From: an uncultured Clostridia bacterium
GTDB taxonomy: Bacteria > Bacillota > Clostridia > TANB77 > CAG-508
Assembly: GCA_947632525.1 (NCBI GenBank)
Contig: CANRPQ010000070.1
Location: 1 to 6,356, forward strand
Direction: 5' to 3'
Length of the DNA stretch: 6,356 bases
Under the pieces are notes generated by a model, which made no database searches, was not told the DNA's origin, and worked only from the letters and a program-made list of their open reading frames with translations. Shown piece by piece: positions 4,297-6,356 of this stretch. Position numbers and translations under genes: made by a program. Position 1 is the stretch's first letter. Each line of letters opens with the position of its first letter.

Positions 4297-6356
4297 ATGA
4301 GTAAAACCAAAAAGGGCTATTCTATGTCTAAAAAACTAAGAATTGTTATGCTAATATTTTTTGCATTTTTTATTTTATTAATACTTCGTTTAGCTTTTAT
4401 TCAGTTTGTGCAGGGCAGTAAGTTAAAAGAAATGATGTATGACCAGTTAATTACAAGTAGGCTTGTAAATCCAGATAGAGGTACTATTTATGATTCAACT
4501 GGTAAAGCATTAGCAACTAGTGCACCTGTAGATACTGTCACAATTAACCCAAATAATATTGTTGCAAATGTAAATGGTAAATTAGATGAGGGCGCTACTA
4601 AAGCCTTAAAAGAAAAAGTTGCAAAGGCATTTTCTGAAATATTTGAGATTGATTATGACTCTACTTTAGAAAAAGTTTCTAGTGAAAATTCTTATGAAAT
4701 GATTGCTAGAAAAGTAGAAAAGGATAAAGTTGATAAACTAAAAGAATGGATGGAAACAGAAAAATTTTCTAGTGGTATTAATATTGAAGAAGATATTAAA
4801 AGATATTACCCTTATGAAAATTTAGCATCTTCATTAATTGGATTTTGTGGAACTGACAATCAAGGATTATATGGATTAGAGGCATATTGGGATGACATTT
4901 TGACTGGTACTCCAGGTAAAGTTGTCACTTCACAAGATGCTACACAGGGGTTAATTCCAGATGAAAATCAAACATATATCCCTGCTGAAAATGGATATGA
5001 TTTAACATTAACTATTGATGCTAATATACAGACAATTGTAGAAAAATATTTGAAAAAAGCTTGTATTGAAAATGCATGTGAACGTGGTGGTAATGCTATT
5101 GCTATGGATCCTAAAACTGGTGATATTTTAGCTATGGCTACTTATCCAGACTTTAATTTAAATGAACCTTTTAGTATGCCAAGTACAGTTAAAGAAAAAG
5201 ATTGGAATAAAATGTCTTCTGAAGACCAAACAAAAGAACTTTACTCTATTTATAGAAATCGTGCAATTTCAGATACTTATGAACCAGGTTCAGTATTTAA
5301 GATTATTACTGCTTCTGTGGCGTTAGAAGAAAATTTAGCAAGTGTTGAAAAATCAAAAGCCTATTACTGCAAGGGTTATGAAACAGTAGCTGGAATTAAT
5401 ATAGCATGTGCGCATTCTATAGTTCATGGTTATCAGAATTTAAGAGAAGCATTGGCAAATTCTTGCAACCCTTCATTTATACAGTTAGGTCAAAAAGTAG
5501 GTGCAAAAACACTTTATAAATATTATGATGCTTTTGGATTTTTTAACAAAACTGGTATAGATACCGTAGAAGAAAGTGATTCTCCTATTTTTTGGGATAT
5601 TGATGATGTAGGCCCTTTAGAGCTTGCAACAATGTCATTTGGTCAAAGATTTAAGATTACTCCTTTACAAATGATTACTGCTGTATCTGCTGTAGCAAAT
5701 GATGGTATGCTAATGAAACCAAGAATTGTAAAAGAAATGAAAAACACAGATACTGGTGCTGTTACTACTATAGACCCAGTACAAGTAAGACAAGTAATAT
5801 CAAAAGACACAGCTTCAAGTGTATTAGATATGTTAGAAACAGTTGTAACTTCTGGTACTGGTAAATATGCTCAAATAAAGGGATATTCTATCGGTGGTAA
5901 AACTGGTACTTCAGAGCCAGACCCAGGAAATAAAGATGAAGGATTTACATATTCATTCTTATCTGTTTCACCAGTAGAAAATCCAGAAATAATAATGCTT
6001 GTTACTTTATATAATCCTCAAAAAGGAAATGCAAGCGCTGGAGTTCCTATTGCTGCTATTGCATCACAACAAATGCTAAAAGAAATATTACCATATATGC
6101 AAGTTCCGTCAGACACTTCGGTTGATAGCTCTTCAAGCAATTCTACTTCTACTTTACCAAATGTTACAAATAAAACAGTGGCTGAGGCCAAAAAAATAAT
6201 AGAGAAAGCTGGATTTACTTGTAACACTTCTGCTAAATCAGATGAATTGGTAACAGAGCAATTTCCTGTAAAGGGTTCTCAGTTGCTTAAAGGGTCAATT
6301 GTAAAATTATATACAGAAAAAGAAAATACTAAAGTATCAAAAAAAGTTCCTAATTT
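4297..6356 (+). CDS. Class B penicillin-binding protein with PASTA domains (PBP2/SpoVD type), 3' truncated
   Basis: The first 686 residues of a membrane-anchored D,D-transpeptidase that cross-links peptidoglycan. After a basic cytoplasmic start come a membrane helix (about 14-38), the PBP dimerisation domain (about 55-215, with RGTIYDSTGKALA at its start), and a transpeptidase domain (about 235-597) with all three active-site motifs: catalytic S332 in SVFK, SCN at 389-391 and KTG at 535-537. A Ser/Thr-rich linker leads to one PASTA domain (about 619-674), and VPN at the very end looks like the start of a second. GAGGGTG (4286-4292), which overlaps the end of the HD-GYP gene, serves the ATG at 4297; a second ATG nine codons on also has an upstream AAGGG. 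SpoVD of Bacillus carries one PASTA domain and division PBP2B two, so a septal PBP or a SpoVD-like sporulation PBP are both possible; no symbol is given. No stop lies in the window. Confidence 0.95.
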   Translation, partial: MSKTKKGYSMSKKLRIVMLIFFAFFILLILRLAFIQFVQGSKLKEMMYDQLITSRLVNPDRGTIYDSTGKALATSAPVDTVTINPNNIVANVNGKLDEGATKALKEKVAKAFSEIFEIDYDSTLEKVSSENSYEMIARKVEKDKVDKLKEWMETEKFSSGINIEEDIKRYYPYENLASSLIGFCGTDNQGLYGLEAYWDDILTGTPGKVVTSQDATQGLIPDENQTYIPAENGYDLTLTIDANIQTIVEKYLKKACIENACERGGNAIAMDPKTGDILAMATYPDFNLNEPFSMPSTVKEKDWNKMSSEDQTKELYSIYRNRAISDTYEPGSVFKIITASVALEENLASVEKSKAYYCKGYETVAGINIACAHSIVHGYQNLREALANSCNPSFIQLGQKVGAKTLYKYYDAFGFFNKTGIDTVEESDSPIFWDIDDVGPLELATMSFGQRFKITPLQMITAVSAVANDGMLMKPRIVKEMKNTDTGAVTTIDPVQVRQVISKDTASSVLDMLETVVTSGTGKYAQIKGYSIGGKTGTSEPDPGNKDEGFTYSFLSVSPVENPEIIMLVTLYNPQKGNASAGVPIAAIASQQMLKEILPYMQVPSDTSVDSSSSNSTSTLPNVTNKTVAEAKKIIEKAGFTCNTSAKSDELVTEQFPVKGSQLLKGSIVKLYTEKENTKVSKKVPN

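Noticed and set aside
6018..6227. Minus-strand 69-codon ORF inside the PBP gene
   Set aside because: Antisense to the well-supported transpeptidase and PASTA coding frame and lacks a ribosome site.

Overview
The window is AT-rich, has strong AAGGAGG-type ribosome binding sites and near-consensus sigma-A promoters, and encodes a PASTA-bearing PBP2/SpoVD-type transpeptidase and a probable Spo0E-like microprotein. Together these point to a low-GC, probably spore-forming Bacillota, most likely class Clostridia. The left edge runs into a CT dinucleotide repeat and the right edge cuts a gene, so this is part of a longer contig.

Layout. (1) 1-128: the 5' end of a minus-strand gene that enters an Arg-Glu-coding GA repeat, with its own promoter. 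(2) 166-212: three copies of TTGCATTTA (first base varies) spaced exactly 19 bp, upstream of that promoter. (3) 280-620: a compact convergent module. A consensus plus-strand promoter makes a short structured RNA of about 88 nt. It faces a minus-strand 40-residue hydrophobic peptide gene whose strong Shine-Dalgarno sequence lies in a hairpin. Short direct repeats at the 5' ends of both transcripts make the two RNAs complementary, and a shared stem-loop sits between them. This is the layout of a par (Fst/RNA II)-like type I toxin-antitoxin locus, although the peptide does not look like Fst. It is the most novel item here. (4) 638-1157: an unrecognised 129-residue soluble protein with its own promoter and terminator. 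(5) 1159-3147, all minus strand: an XRE-type repressor, a 45-residue Spo0E-like protein behind a long hairpin that holds its ribosome binding site, and a methylthioadenosine/S-adenosylhomocysteine deaminase (mtaD). (6) 3292-6356, plus strand: an HD-GYP cyclic-di-GMP phosphodiesterase followed after one base by a class B penicillin-binding protein with PASTA domains, truncated by the window end.

How the genes may work together. The XRE gene and the HD-GYP gene are divergent from a 209-bp intergenic region with palindromes, so the repressor may control both directions. The HD-GYP and PBP genes are almost certainly one transcript and probably translationally coupled, which links cyclic-di-GMP turnover genetically to septal or spore peptidoglycan synthesis. 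The Spo0E-like protein, if real, would act on phosphorylated Spo0A. The mtaD gene is metabolic (methylthioadenosine/SAH salvage) and has no obvious functional partner in the window. Promoter, hairpin and RNA-pairing calls were made by eye and not by folding software; protein calls rest on visible motifs.
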